A stretch of DNA of 64,000 nt from the NCBI RefSeq assembly GCF_000287675.1, contig NZ_ALJL01000023.1:215591-279590 (forward strand). Reading direction: 5' to 3'. Every line of letters begins with the position of its first letter. Within the stretch, counting starts at the first letter, position 1. This document shows, one piece after another, positions 26,529-36,046 of this stretch. A model generated the notes under the pieces. That model was not told the DNA's origin and made no database searches. It saw only the letters and a program-made list of their open reading frames with translations. Made by a program: the position numbers and the translations under genes. This stretch comes from Lachnoanaerobaculum sp. ICM7. GTDB taxonomy: Bacteria; Bacillota; Clostridia; Lachnospirales; Lachnospiraceae.

Positions 26529-28022
26529 TCACCCTCTGCCGTACAACTCTGTCAGATACTTGATATTCTTCCAGGTATTCTCATCTATCTCATTCTCGGT
26601 AAGTCTGAACATCCAGTTCTTACCTATTGTGGAAGGTGTGTTCATTCTATACCTGTGGTCATAGTGAAGATAGTCCTGTATAGGTATAATACAAGTATCC
26701 GAAACACTTCCCATAGCCGCTCTTATAAGTGCATCACAGACTTCGGTCTTCTTATCGGACTTCTTTAAATTAAAGTATGCAAGTACCATATCATACTCTT
26801 TTTCCGTAATATCATCAAGCCATCCCATCACAGTCTCATTGTCATGAGTACCGGTGTATACCACGCTGTTTCTTGTATAATTGTGAGGCAAGTAGTCATT
26901 TGCACTTCCCGTATCTCTGGAATCGAAAGCAAATTCAAGGACTTTCATTCCGGGATATCCGCTGTCATTTACAAGTCTTCTTACACTGTCGGTCACATAT
27001 CCAAGATCCTCCGCTATAAGCTTACAGTCACCAAGTCTTTCCTTTATCTTATTGAAGAGTTCAATACCCGGACCCTTCTCCCAGCGACCGCCTGCCGCAG
27101 TCTCATTCTCTGCAGGGATGGAATAATATTCATCAAATCCTCTGAAATGATCTATTCTGATAACATCATAATTTTCAAAATTCTTTCTAAGTCTCTTTAT
27201 CCACCATTTAAAACCTGTATCTCTGTGATATCCCCAATTATAAAGCGGATTTCCCCAAAGTTGTCCGTCAGGAGCAAAACCGTCAGGCGGACAACCGGCC
27301 ACCGCTACAGCCTTACCCTCTTCATCCATCTGAAACAGTTCTCTATGCGCCCAGGTGTCCGCACTGTCCATAGCCACATAAATAGGAATATCGCCGATAA
27401 TCTCTATGCCGTTTTCATTGGCATATGCTTTTAATTTCTTCCACTGTTCATCAAACTTATATTGTAGAAACTGATAAAATTCTATATCAAAGTAAAGCTT
27501 CTCCCTATAATAATTGATGGCATAATCATATCTTTCTCTTATATCCTTCGGCCAGGTATTAAAAGGCTCTCCGTTAAAATAGTCTTTAAGCGCCATAAAG
27601 AGTGCATAATCCCAAAGCCATTTGGAATTCTCATAAACAAAATCTGCAAATTTATCATCTTCATAAACTTTTGCTCTCTCATATGCCTTGTGTAAGAGGT
27701 CAAATCTGCCGTCATAAAGCTTTTTATAGTCCACTTTCTTTAAATCTGTGCCGAAATCTATACCGTCACATTCTTTTTTTGTCAAAAGCCCTTCTTCTAT
27801 AAGCTGTTCAAGATCTATAAAGTATGGATTTCCTGCAAATGTGGAAAATGACTGATATGGTGAGTCTCCATAACTTGTAGGTCCGAGAGGTAATATCTGC
27901 CAGAATGATTGCTTTGCCTCTTTTAACTTATCCACAAAGTGATATGCCGCTTTTCCAAAACTCCCTATTCCGTATTTGCCCGGAAGGCTGCTTATATGTA
28001 GTAATATTCCGCTTTTTCTCAT
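26529..28022 (-). CDS. malQ: 4-alpha-glucanotransferase (GH77, amylomaltase)
   Basis: 497 residues, usual GH77 length. The N-terminus MRKSGILLHISSLPGKYGIGSF is typical. Catalytic motifs VIRIDHFRGFDEYYSIPA (nucleophile Asp), LIAEDLGYV (acid/base Glu) and GTHDNET are all present. It disproportionates maltodextrins in the cytoplasm, releasing glucose and making longer chains. It is the last gene of the leftward maltodextrin operon and has its own AAGGAGG site. A 9-bp hairpin separates it from the permease gene. Confidence 0.95.
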   Translation of the reverse strand: MRKSGILLHISSLPGKYGIGSFGKAAYHFVDKLKEAKQSFWQILPLGPTSYGDSPYQSFSTFAGNPYFIDLEQLIEEGLLTKKECDGIDFGTDLKKVDYKKLYDGRFDLLHKAYERAKVYEDDKFADFVYENSKWLWDYALFMALKDYFNGEPFNTWPKDIRERYDYAINYYREKLYFDIEFYQFLQYKFDEQWKKLKAYANENGIEIIGDIPIYVAMDSADTWAHRELFQMDEEGKAVAVAGCPPDGFAPDGQLWGNPLYNWGYHRDTGFKWWIKRLRKNFENYDVIRIDHFRGFDEYYSIPAENETAAGGRWEKGPGIELFNKIKERLGDCKLIAEDLGYVTDSVRRLVNDSGYPGMKVLEFAFDSRDTGSANDYLPHNYTRNSVVYTGTHDNETVMGWLDDITEKEYDMVLAYFNLKKSDKKTEVCDALIRAAMGSVSDTCIIPIQDYLHYDHRYRMNTPSTIGKNWMFRLTENEIDENTWKNIKYLTELYGRG

Positions 28023-28042
28023 TAGTCTCCTCCTTATTTTTT

Positions 28043-28072
28043 AAGCCATGCAAAATCAGATTCGCATGGCTT
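28043..28072 (-). other. Hairpin just upstream of malQ
   Basis: AAGCCATGC and GCATGGCTT form a 9-bp stem with a 12-base loop, directly before the malQ ribosome site. No T run follows on the minus strand, so it looks like an mRNA processing or stability element more than a terminator. Confidence 0.45.
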
Positions 28073-28138
28073 ATATTTTACGGTCAAAATATTTATCGCA
28101 CAATTAATCCTGTGCATTTATATATAACCTGATATCTG

Positions 28139-28999
28139 TTATTTAATAGCTCCGTCTACCATTCCCTGAATGATCTGCTTTTGTGCAATCAGGAATAATA
28201 AAACTATAGGAATCATAGCAAGGAATGCGGCGCTAAGAATCAAATCCCACTGCTTTACATAAGAGCCTACGAAGCTGCTTACTGCGATAGGCAGTGTTTT
28301 AATCTTACCGTTAAGTCCAAGCATAATGGACGGAAGCAAGTAGTCGTTCCATATCCACAAACCGTTCAGTATAAGAACCGTCATCTGTACCGGACGAAGA
28401 AGAGGCATTATTATTCTGAAGAATGTGCCTTCAGGAGAGCAACCGTCAATCCATGCAGCCTCCTCAAGCTCCTTTGGAATACCCTTTATAAATCCGTGCA
28501 ATACAAATATTGACATGGAACCTCCAAAGCCGAGGTAAGCAAATACTACACCCTTATAGCTTGAAAGCATCTGTATTCCTGTAAAGTTTCCTATATTCTT
28601 GAAAACTGTAAGTATAGGAAGCATAACTACCTGGAAAGGAATAACCATAGCCGCTACAAACATCATAAAGATAAAGTTTGACCAACCCTCTTTATGATGA
28701 CGACTTAGTACCCATGCGGCCATTGATGAGAACAATGTCAAAAGCACAAGTGAAACCACTGTGATTATCAAAGAGCTTCTGAAAGAACTCCAATAACTGA
28801 AGTTGTCATTGTTTATAACACCCTTAAAGTTTGTAAGCATCTGTCCCCAGTTCTTAGGTAAAGATATAGGGCTTATTACTATATCCGCACTGGTTTTTGC
28901 AGAGTTTATAATTACCAGGAAGAACGGGCATAATATAAAGAATGCTATGATAAAGCCTATAATACTGCCGATTAAATTTCTTGATTTCTGTGCTTTCAT
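28139..28999 (-). CDS. Maltodextrin-type ABC transporter permease (MalG family)
   Basis: A 286-residue permease with about six helices (first: LIGSIIGFIIAFFILCPFFL). The EAA-type loop KELEEAAWIDGCSPEGTFFR near residues 175-195 contacts the ATPase. The C-terminus KQIIQGMVDGAIK is standard for carbohydrate uptake class 1 permeases. It overlaps the MalF-type gene by one base (TAATG). Maltodextrin as substrate is inferred from the GH13 and GH77 genes in the operon. Confidence 0.9.
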   Translation of the reverse strand: MKAQKSRNLIGSIIGFIIAFFILCPFFLVIINSAKTSADIVISPISLPKNWGQMLTNFKGVINNDNFSYWSSFRSSLIITVVSLVLLTLFSSMAAWVLSRHHKEGWSNFIFMMFVAAMVIPFQVVMLPILTVFKNIGNFTGIQMLSSYKGVVFAYLGFGGSMSIFVLHGFIKGIPKELEEAAWIDGCSPEGTFFRIIMPLLRPVQMTVLILNGLWIWNDYLLPSIMLGLNGKIKTLPIAVSSFVGSYVKQWDLILSAAFLAMIPIVLLFLIAQKQIIQGMVDGAIK

Positions 29000-30036
29000 T
29001 ATAGCTCTACCTCCCTCTTCTTACTGATTGCAACCTGTGTCAAAGATACTGCTGCAAGTATTATAAAGAATACAACAGCCTTGGTCTGACCAAGAGCATA
29101 ATTGTTCTTTCTTATAGCTGTATTGTAAATATTAAGAGCCAAAAGCTCTGTAGCCTGGATAATCTTCGGTCCCATAATACGGCTTGGTGCACCGTTTGTT
29201 ATTGCAAGGTTTAAGTCAAACTGCTTAAATGAGTTTACCAATGTAAGGAATATACATACTGTAAATGTATTTGCAATCATAGGTATCTTTATCTTAAACA
29301 ATGTTGTAAATGCTGAAGCGCCGTCAACTCCCGATGCCTCAAGTACATCCTTGGGCACAGTCTGAAGACCTGTAAGATAAATAAGCATTATATATCCGGC
29401 ATACTGCCATGTATTTACTATCAAAATAGCAAGCAATGCGAGGTTTGCATCTGTAAGCATTGACAATGAACCTGCAAATATGGTTGTAAATACCTTATTG
29501 AAGATAAACTGCCACACATAACCGAGTACAAGACCACCGATCAGGTTCGGTAAAAAGTAAGCCGAACGGAAGAAAGATGTACCCTTCATCTTTGATGAAC
29601 ACACAAGTGCCAGTGCAAATCCGACAACATTGACCAAAACCATATTTATAACTGTATATATAAGTGTAATTACAAATGAATATACATAGTCTGACTGCTG
29701 AAACATTGTAATGTAATTTTCAAATCCGACAAATCTTGTAACCTGTATTCCGTTCCAATCTGTAAATGAATATATAATACCCAAAATGAACGGAATTATA
29801 ACTGTTACCGCAAAGGTAAATACCATCGGAAACAAGAATACCATATTTACTATCTTTGTGTGCTTCTTATGCGGCATTTTAAATACGCCTAATATAAGTA
29901 AAACAACACCCAAAATAAGTATATATCCTCTAAGCTCCCCTGTAGCCCCGGTCAAGTCTAAAATCAATGCATAAATTGTAAGTATTGCTCCAAGAGCCAG
30001 CATTGCCAAAGGAATTATTTTTCTATCTGTATTCAA
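28999..30036 (-). CDS. Maltodextrin-type ABC transporter permease (MalF family)
   Basis: A 345-residue permease starting at TTG with AAAGGAG 6 bases upstream. Residues about 8-52 carry two extra N-terminal helices before the six-helix core, so eight helices in total. The ATPase-contact loop reads KDVLEASGVDGASAFTTLFK. It pairs with the MalG-type permease downstream. It follows the binding-protein gene after a terminator, so it is expected at lower level. Confidence 0.9.
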   Translation of the reverse strand: MNTDRKIIPLAMLALGAILTIYALILDLTGATGELRGYILILGVVLLILGVFKMPHKKHTKIVNMVFLFPMVFTFAVTVIIPFILGIIYSFTDWNGIQVTRFVGFENYITMFQQSDYVYSFVITLIYTVINMVLVNVVGFALALVCSSKMKGTSFFRSAYFLPNLIGGLVLGYVWQFIFNKVFTTIFAGSLSMLTDANLALLAILIVNTWQYAGYIMLIYLTGLQTVPKDVLEASGVDGASAFTTLFKIKIPMIANTFTVCIFLTLVNSFKQFDLNLAITNGAPSRIMGPKIIQATELLALNIYNTAIRKNNYALGQTKAVVFFIILAAVSLTQVAISKKREVEL

Positions 30037-30078
30037 TTTTCACTCCTTTCGATAAACTTAGTTTAAAAAATCTTTCTA

Positions 30079-30109
30079 TAAAAAAATGGCGACTTTAAAA
30101 AGTCGCCAT
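30079..30109 (-). terminator. Terminator between binding-protein and permease genes
   Basis: ATGGCGACTT (30086-30095) pairs with AAGTCGCCAT (30100-30109), a 10-bp stem and 4-base loop. It is followed leftward by TTTTTTT. Partial read-through would give more binding protein than permease. Confidence 0.85.
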
Positions 30110-30160
30110 CAAAACTTCAAAGACTCGCTGTTCTATAATTTGCGAAGCATTTTAAAAATA

Positions 30161-31513
30161 TTATTTCTTATTGTTTGCTATGTAGTCAGCCATTGTTGAC
30201 TTCATCAAAGTTACAAAATCATCTCTTGTAATGCTTCCCTTTGCAAATGAATCAAATACAAGTCCAAGTGCGTTCTGTGCAAGTCCTTCAGGCATATTTG
30301 ACCATGCCCATGAAGATGTCTCACCTGCATCTACATACTTCTTAAGGCTAACCGCAAGTGGAGTCTCAGGCTCTATTGTACTTGTCTTATATGGTGAAAT
30401 CATACCTGCTTCTTTTACAAGAATCTCCTGTGCATCAGGATCTGTAGCAAGGAAGTCAAGGAAAGCTTTAGCACCTTCTACATTCTTACCGTCCTTATAT
30501 ACACACCACCATGATGGGCAGTCTGCAAGGATTCTTGTCATATCTGACTTTGTGAAAGCAAGTGGTAAAAGACCTGCCTTAAATGTTACATTGTATGTTG
30601 GGAGTGAAGGATCAATCCAGTTACCCTGTGTAATAAATGCTGCCTTTCCCTGTGCCCAAAGTGCAAGCTGATCATCATATGTTCCTGAAACAAGTACCTG
30701 TGGATCTGCATACTTGAAAAGAAGCTCTGTCATATCGGCAAACTCACCAAGTCTCTCATCATCAAGTTCACCCTTCATTGCCATATCAAAATACTTGTTA
30801 TCACCTCTCTCAAGACCGCCTGTATAATAGTAACCGAACAAGTGGTTACCTGTTGACCAATACATCTGTCCTGCCTCTGCAGCAACTGATGCTACAGCCT
30901 GAATACCAAGCTCATCCTTCATGCCGTCAAGCTTCTCAAAAGCAGCCTTGAAAGCATCATAATTTGTAAGTGTTGCCGGATCGATACCTGCCTTCTCCAA
31001 GATATCGGCATTGTATGTGATTCCATATCCCTCTACCGCATATGGGAAACCTACAACCTTACCTGTTGCCTTATCCTTGTAAGCAAAGTCTGTATTCTTT
31101 GCAAACTCTGTATCACTAAGATCCGCAACCATATCTGTCCAGTTGGCGTAATCTCCGTCACCACCGATAACGAATAAATCAGGCATATTGTCGGCAGCCT
31201 TGTAGCTCTTTATCTGACCCTGGATGTCAACACCGCCACCAAGTGACTCGATAACAACTTCCTGTCCGGTCTTCTCTTTGAACTTCTCAGCAGCTTTCTT
31301 TAACTGTGCATCAATCTCAATCTTACCGTTGATAAGTCTGAGGGCATCTTTGCTTGCAGCACTGTCGGCCTTGCTCTCGCCTGCCTTAGTCTCTGCAGCA
31401 CTGCTCTGATTATCCGCACCACCGTCGCTCTTTGCAGCACCTGAACCGCAACCTGCCAAGATAGCAGATACGGCTAAAACACCTGCTGCAACACTCAAGA
31501 ATCTTTTTTTCAT
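30161..31513 (-). CDS. Maltodextrin-type ABC transporter substrate-binding lipoprotein
   Basis: A 450-residue family 1 extracellular binding protein. The signal peptide ends in the lipobox LAGC (about residues 21-24), followed by an Ala/Ser/Lys linker (about 25-60). Typical segments are YANWTDMVADLSDTEF, WAQGKAAFITQGNWIDPSL and GAKAFLDFLATDPDAQEI. The start at 31513 has GGAGGAG upstream; an earlier ATG overlaps it. Encoded between a GH13 enzyme and two permeases, so it should deliver malto- or isomalto-oligosaccharides. Confidence 0.9.
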   Translation of the reverse strand: MKKRFLSVAAGVLAVSAILAGCGSGAAKSDGGADNQSSAAETKAGESKADSAASKDALRLINGKIEIDAQLKKAAEKFKEKTGQEVVIESLGGGVDIQGQIKSYKAADNMPDLFVIGGDGDYANWTDMVADLSDTEFAKNTDFAYKDKATGKVVGFPYAVEGYGITYNADILEKAGIDPATLTNYDAFKAAFEKLDGMKDELGIQAVASVAAEAGQMYWSTGNHLFGYYYTGGLERGDNKYFDMAMKGELDDERLGEFADMTELLFKYADPQVLVSGTYDDQLALWAQGKAAFITQGNWIDPSLPTYNVTFKAGLLPLAFTKSDMTRILADCPSWWCVYKDGKNVEGAKAFLDFLATDPDAQEILVKEAGMISPYKTSTIEPETPLAVSLKKYVDAGETSSWAWSNMPEGLAQNALGLVFDSFAKGSITRDDFVTLMKSTMADYIANNKK

Positions 31514-31569
31514 TTTATTCTCCTCCATTAAGTATCTTTATTATATTTGTCAACATTTTATCACGTTTT

Positions 31570-33234
31570 TCATGCATTTTCAAGTAATAAAACAGTCGCT
31601 TCATAAGGCTTTAATATGCCGTCTTTTCTAGCATCTCTGTTATAATTTGATATAAGCACCTTAGCATTTTCATAGCCTGAGAAGTCAAACTTTTGCTCGC
31701 TCTTGCTGAAGTTACATACCACTAAAAGCTTTTGATTGTCCAAAGTTCTTTTATATGCAAAAATATTTTCATCTTCCGGAAGTAAAAGTTCATAATTTCC
31801 GTATACTATTATCTCATTTTCTTTTCTAAGTCTGATAAGCTTTTGATAGTAATGGAATACGGAATCTTCTCTCTTTAACTGATCCGCCACATTGATCTTT
31901 TTATAGTTAGGATTAACGGCTATCCAAGGCTTTCCTGTAGTAAAGCCTGCATTCTCACTTGCATCCCACTGCATAGGAGTTCTTGCATTGTCCCTACTCT
32001 TGTGTGCAATCTTAGGGAACATATCTTCATCAGTATAAAGTCCGCTCTCAACAAGTTCTCTGTAAGCATTGATAGACTCAAGGTCTCTGAAATCGTCTAC
32101 AGAATTAAATACCGTATTGGTCATCCCAAGCTCTTCACCCTGATATACATAAGGTGTACCCTGCATCATATGTAAACAGGTTGCAATACATTTTGCTGAA
32201 AGCTCTCTGTAAGCATCGCTCTCATCACCAAGTCTTGATACGATTCTTGGCTGGTCATGATTGCAAAAATACAAACTGTTCCATGCCACACCGTCAAGTC
32301 CTTTCTGCCATTTGCTCAAATTCTCCTTTAAAGGAACAAGCGGCATAGGCTGTGTGGACCATTTAAACTTCTCACCGCCGTCAAGATCCATATGCTCAAA
32401 CTGGAATACCATATTAAGCTCGCTACCGTCGGTATTTGCATATTTTTTTGCCTCTTCAAGAGTAACTCCCGCAGTCTCACCTACAGTCATAATATCAAAC
32501 TTTGAAAGTACCTTCTCATTCATCTCTTTAAGGTAATCATGCACCTTAGGTCCGTTGGCACATATTCCCATATCTCCGTAAAGTCCCACTACCTTTGCAT
32601 CAGGATATCCTTCAGGCTTTGATATAAGGCTTATAACATCCATTCTGAAACCGTCGATGCCCTTTTCACACCATCTTGTCATCATATCAAAGACTTCTTT
32701 TCTGACCTTAGGATTTTCCCAGTTAAGATCAGGCTGTTTTACAGAGAAAAGATGAAGATAATACATATCCGTTTTCTCATCGTACTTCCATGCCGGACCT
32801 GAGAATGCTGAACCCCAGTTGGTAGGCTCCTTACCGTCCTTACCTTCCTTCCAGATATAATAATCTCTCTTTTCATTATCCTTTGAACTGCGACTCTCAA
32901 CAAACCAGGGATGCTCATCTGATGTATGATTTACCACAAGGTCCATCACTATCTTGATTCCTCTATCATGCGCAGCTGCAAGCATCTTATCAAAGTCATC
33001 CATAGTACCGAACTCAGTCATGATATCTTCATAATCACTGATATCATATCCGTTGTCATCATTTGGTGACTTATAAACAGGTGAGAGCCATATTACATCT
33101 ATTCCAAGTTCTTTTAAATAGTCCAGTTTACTTGTAATACCGTTTAAATCACCTATTCCGTCTCCATTGCTGTCACAAAAGCTTCTGGGATATATTTGAT
33201 ATACTACCGCTTCCTTCCACCATGCCTTCTTCAT
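31570..33234 (-). CDS. Oligo-1,6-glucosidase-type GH13 enzyme
   Basis: 554 residues, cytoplasmic. GH13 regions: MDLVVNHTSDEH, GFRMDVI with nucleophile Asp, TVGETA with acid/base Glu, FCNHDQPR. Val after the nucleophile is the residue associated with alpha-1,6 specificity in isomaltases, so isomalto-oligosaccharides, panose or dextran fragments are likely substrates. It is the first gene of the leftward operon (this gene, binding protein, two permeases, malQ). GAGG lies 8 bases before the ATG. Confidence 0.88.
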   Translation of the reverse strand: MKKAWWKEAVVYQIYPRSFCDSNGDGIGDLNGITSKLDYLKELGIDVIWLSPVYKSPNDDNGYDISDYEDIMTEFGTMDDFDKMLAAAHDRGIKIVMDLVVNHTSDEHPWFVESRSSKDNEKRDYYIWKEGKDGKEPTNWGSAFSGPAWKYDEKTDMYYLHLFSVKQPDLNWENPKVRKEVFDMMTRWCEKGIDGFRMDVISLISKPEGYPDAKVVGLYGDMGICANGPKVHDYLKEMNEKVLSKFDIMTVGETAGVTLEEAKKYANTDGSELNMVFQFEHMDLDGGEKFKWSTQPMPLVPLKENLSKWQKGLDGVAWNSLYFCNHDQPRIVSRLGDESDAYRELSAKCIATCLHMMQGTPYVYQGEELGMTNTVFNSVDDFRDLESINAYRELVESGLYTDEDMFPKIAHKSRDNARTPMQWDASENAGFTTGKPWIAVNPNYKKINVADQLKREDSVFHYYQKLIRLRKENEIIVYGNYELLLPEDENIFAYKRTLDNQKLLVVCNFSKSEQKFDFSGYENAKVLISNYNRDARKDGILKPYEATVLLLENA

Positions 33235-33316
33235 TTTCTTACCTCGCTATATTATTTACATCTATCGTATACTTCCTTTATCATATTAAGTTTTTTACGC
33301 TCGATATATTTTTCTT

Positions 33317-33345
33317 AGCATAGCACAATGCCTATTTTATGTAAA
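33317..33345 (-). promoter_or_regulatory. Promoter of the leftward maltodextrin operon
   Basis: -35 TTTACA (33340-33345), 17-base spacer, -10 TATGCT (33317-33322), read leftward. It is divergent from the promoter at 33415. I see no convincing CcpA site. Confidence 0.55.
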
Positions 33346-33414
33346 TCATATATGACACTTTCTCACTTCGTTATTTTGACGAAAGAAGGTATGTATTTTT
33401 GGTCATGCATGCGA

Positions 33415-33443
33415 TTGAAAGCCTACACTTTATTTTATATACT
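33415..33443 (+). promoter_or_regulatory. Promoter of the sugar ABC ATPase gene
   Basis: -35 TTGAAA (33415-33420), 17-base spacer, -10 TATACT (33438-33443); AGGAGG follows before the ATG at 33480. Confidence 0.65.
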
Positions 33444-33479
33444 TGAAACATAAAATTCGTATAAATTTTAGGAGGCAAT

Positions 33480-34592
33480 ATGGCTAGTTTATCATTAAAG
33501 AATATTGAAAAAGTTTATCCTAACGGTTTTAAGGCTGTTCAGGATTTCAACCTTGAAATCGCAGACAAAGAGTTCATCATCTTTGTAGGACCTTCAGGTT
33601 GCGGTAAGTCTACAACACTTCGTATGATCGCAGGACTTGAGGATATCTCAGGCGGTACACTTGAGATCGACGGCAAGGTCGTTAACGATGTTGAGCCTAA
33701 GGACAGAGATATCGCCATGGTTTTCCAGAACTATGCTCTTTATCCACATATGTCTGTATATGACAATATGGCATTCGGTCTTAAACTTCGTAAGAGACCT
33801 AAAGATGAAATAGACAGACTTGTTCGTGAAGCTGCAAGAATACTTGACCTTGAGAAGCTCCTTGACAGAAAGCCTAAGGCTCTTTCAGGAGGTCAGAGAC
33901 AGAGAGTTGCGATGGGACGTGCTATCGTTCGTAACCCTAAGGTATTCCTTATGGATGAGCCTCTTTCAAACCTTGATGCAAAGCTTAGAGTACAGATGCG
34001 TATCGAGATTTCAAAGCTTCATCAAAGACTCGGCGCTACTATCATCTACGTTACTCATGACCAGACAGAGGCTATGACACTCGGTACAAGAATCGTAGTT
34101 ATGAAGGACGGTATTGTTCAGCAGGTTGATTCTCCTGCAAATCTTTACAATGCTCCTTGCAATCTCTTCGTTGCAGGATTCATCGGTTCACCACAGATGA
34201 ACTTCATGGATGCTGTAGTTGAGAACAAGGGTGAGGATGTATTCTTAAAGGTTGGAGCAAATACACTTAAGCTTCCTATCTCAAAGATTGCCAAGTTCAA
34301 AGACGGTTCTTACAACGGTAAGACTGTAGTGCTTGGTATTCGTCCTGAGGATATGCATGATTCAGAGCTCTTTATCAACAGCTCACCTGACAGCGTTATC
34401 GAGTCAGATATCAAGGTTTATGAGCTCTTAGGTGCAGAAGTATTCTTATACTTTGATGTAGAAGGATTCCAGATGACAGCAAGAGTAAATCCAAGAACAA
34501 ATCTTAGAACAGGCGATCACGCTAAGTTCGCTCTTGATATGGAAAAAGTTCATATCTTTGATAAGGAAACAGAGCTTACAATTACAAACTAA
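33480..34592 (+). CDS. MsmX/UgpC-type carbohydrate ABC transporter ATPase
   Basis: 370 residues. Walker [10 protein letters not shown] near residue 38, signature LSGGQRQRVAMGRAI, Walker B FLMDEPLSNLDAKLR, then the C-terminal regulatory OB-like domain (about 240-370) found in MalK, UgpC and MsmX. Such ATPases commonly energise several sugar importers. The divergent permease pair lacks its own ATPase, so this is the obvious partner. It is transcribed separately from its own promoter and ends at a terminator. Codon use looks optimised. Confidence 0.93.
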   Translation: MASLSLKNIEKVYPNGFKAVQDFNLEIADKEFIIFVGPSGCGKSTTLRMIAGLEDISGGTLEIDGKVVNDVEPKDRDIAMVFQNYALYPHMSVYDNMAFGLKLRKRPKDEIDRLVREAARILDLEKLLDRKPKALSGGQRQRVAMGRAIVRNPKVFLMDEPLSNLDAKLRVQMRIEISKLHQRLGATIIYVTHDQTEAMTLGTRIVVMKDGIVQQVDSPANLYNAPCNLFVAGFIGSPQMNFMDAVVENKGEDVFLKVGANTLKLPISKIAKFKDGSYNGKTVVLGIRPEDMHDSELFINSSPDSVIESDIKVYELLGAEVFLYFDVEGFQMTARVNPRTNLRTGDHAKFALDMEKVHIFDKETELTITN

Positions 34593-34606
34593 TTTGTTTT
34601 TATGAT

Positions 34607-34635
34607 AAGGGGGTAATTTTTACCCCTTTATTTTA
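34607..34635 (+). terminator. Terminator of the sugar ATPase gene
   Basis: AAGGGGGTAA and TTACCCCTT form a stem with a 3-base loop, followed by TATTTTATT. Confidence 0.8.
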
Positions 34636-34651
34636 TTATGGTAAAATACTT

Positions 34652-34680
34652 TTGACCAAGGCATTATTTAAAGCTATAAT
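34652..34680 (+). promoter_or_regulatory. Promoter of the PucR-type gene; apparently leaderless mRNA
   Basis: -35 TTGACC (34652-34657), 17-base spacer, -10 TATAAT (34675-34680). The ATG at 34687 lies 6 bases after the -10 box and no ribosome site precedes it, so the transcript should begin at the start codon. Confidence 0.65.
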
Positions 34681-34686
34681 ATAGTC

Positions 34687-35541
34687 ATGAATAATGATTT
34701 TAAAAATGAATTAAATAAAATATATAAATTGACGGGAATAAAGCTTCGTATTGAAAATGAAGATGAAATAGATCTTATAGATTTAAAGAAACTTTCCACT
34801 GCATACAAGGAAAAATATTCAAGCGCAAATCTTCTTTTGAATATACTTAGCGGATTTTATCCTTACAAGGAACAGGTAAATGCAATCAAGGCACTTGGTA
34901 TAAAGCCTGAGACCAAAATGCGACTTTATCTTATATATGTGCCGACAAAAGTAGATGATAATATTACAAAGATAATCACCTCGCTCTATCCGGGAAAGAG
35001 CTCGGAATATCTTTGTATAACGGATTCCACTCATATATGCTTTTTATATCTTGGAGAAGACAATATTGCACACCCTCTTATAGATGTTATAGCTACGGAA
35101 GGAATGACCGGCGCATATATTGCATACAGCGATATATTTACCGATTTATCTCTTTTGACAAAGGAATATTCAGAGCTCAGTCAGGCCCTGACTATAAGCC
35201 GGATCTTTTATTCTGATAAAAAAATAATAGGTCCGGGTGATCTTGGATCCGGTGAACTGATTTATAATATTCCGAAATCCGTATGTGAAAAGTTTTTAAA
35301 AAATCATATCGGTGAATCAATAGATGATGATACCATGCAGCTTGTGAATACTTTTATCCGTCACAATCTGAGTATTGCCGAAACCGCAAGATATATGCAT
35401 ATGCATAGAAATACTCTTGTTTACAGAATAGAGCAAATAGAAAAAAAATACGGTATTGATATAAAGACTTTTCAGGGTGCAAATATATTTAATACCGCCA
35501 TACTTATTACAAATTTTTTGAAGGTGAAAAACAATGAATGA
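34687..35541 (+). CDS. PucR-type helix-turn-helix transcriptional regulator
   Basis: A 284-residue protein. The C-terminal 60 residues (RHNLSIAETARYMHMHRNTLVYRIEQIE, split over the motif) are the HTH typical of PucR/CdaR regulators. The N-terminal 220 residues carry no domain I can name. It follows the sugar ABC ATPase gene and could regulate sugar uptake, but no operator is evident. Translation probably starts on a leaderless mRNA. It overlaps the next gene by 8 bases. Confidence 0.75.
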   Translation: MNNDFKNELNKIYKLTGIKLRIENEDEIDLIDLKKLSTAYKEKYSSANLLLNILSGFYPYKEQVNAIKALGIKPETKMRLYLIYVPTKVDDNITKIITSLYPGKSSEYLCITDSTHICFLYLGEDNIAHPLIDVIATEGMTGAYIAYSDIFTDLSLLTKEYSELSQALTISRIFYSDKKIIGPGDLGSGELIYNIPKSVCEKFLKNHIGESIDDDTMQLVNTFIRHNLSIAETARYMHMHRNTLVYRIEQIEKKYGIDIKTFQGANIFNTAILITNFLKVKNNE

Positions 35542-36022
35542 TACATTTTATGAATTACTTATAAAAAAGAATAAACCTGATACGAATGCCGTTATACTGT
35601 CTGCAATCAATATTGTAGCAATAGTGTTCTTGCTTATACTCTCACTCTACATACAGTTTGCAATAATTCTTGCCGTAGGACTCGGTTTTGTATTTTATTA
35701 TATGGTTTATCCGAGAATCTCTGTCGAATATGAATATTCTTTATTGAATGCAGATCTTACTATTGATGCTATATACAATAAGACAAAGAGAAAGAATGTA
35801 CTTATTGTGGATTTAAAGACATTGGAAACCGCTTTCCCTACTTCATCACCTAAGATGAACGGCCAAAGAAACGGCAAGAAAATAGACTGCTCCACAGGGG
35901 ATATGGCATCTTCTTATTGTCTTATCTTTCCGAATAACGGTGAGAACATTTTGCTGTTTGTCACCCCTGATGATCATATGCTGGATATGATAAAGCGTGT
36001 AGCTCCAAGAGCATTTATGTAA
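35534..36022 (+). CDS. Small two-helix membrane protein (DUF6106-like)
   Basis: 162 residues with two adjacent membrane helices (about 20-65: AVILSAINIVAIVFLLILSL and YIQFAIILAVGLGFVFYYMV). A cytoplasmic-looking domain follows and ends in a segment (NILLFVTPDDHMLDMIKRVA) resembling the DUF6106 group. Function unknown. It overlaps the PucR-type gene by 8 bases with AAGGTG upstream, so the two are co-translated. This suggests a functional link. Confidence 0.65.
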   Translation: MNDTFYELLIKKNKPDTNAVILSAINIVAIVFLLILSLYIQFAIILAVGLGFVFYYMVYPRISVEYEYSLLNADLTIDAIYNKTKRKNVLIVDLKTLETAFPTSSPKMNGQRNGKKIDCSTGDMASSYCLIFPNNGENILLFVTPDDHMLDMIKRVAPRAFM

Positions 36023-36046
36023 ATTTTATAAAACAACAAAAAAAAA

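Noticed and set aside
33235..33479. CcpA (cre) site in the divergent maltodextrin promoter region
   Set aside because: No sequence there fits the cre consensus well enough.
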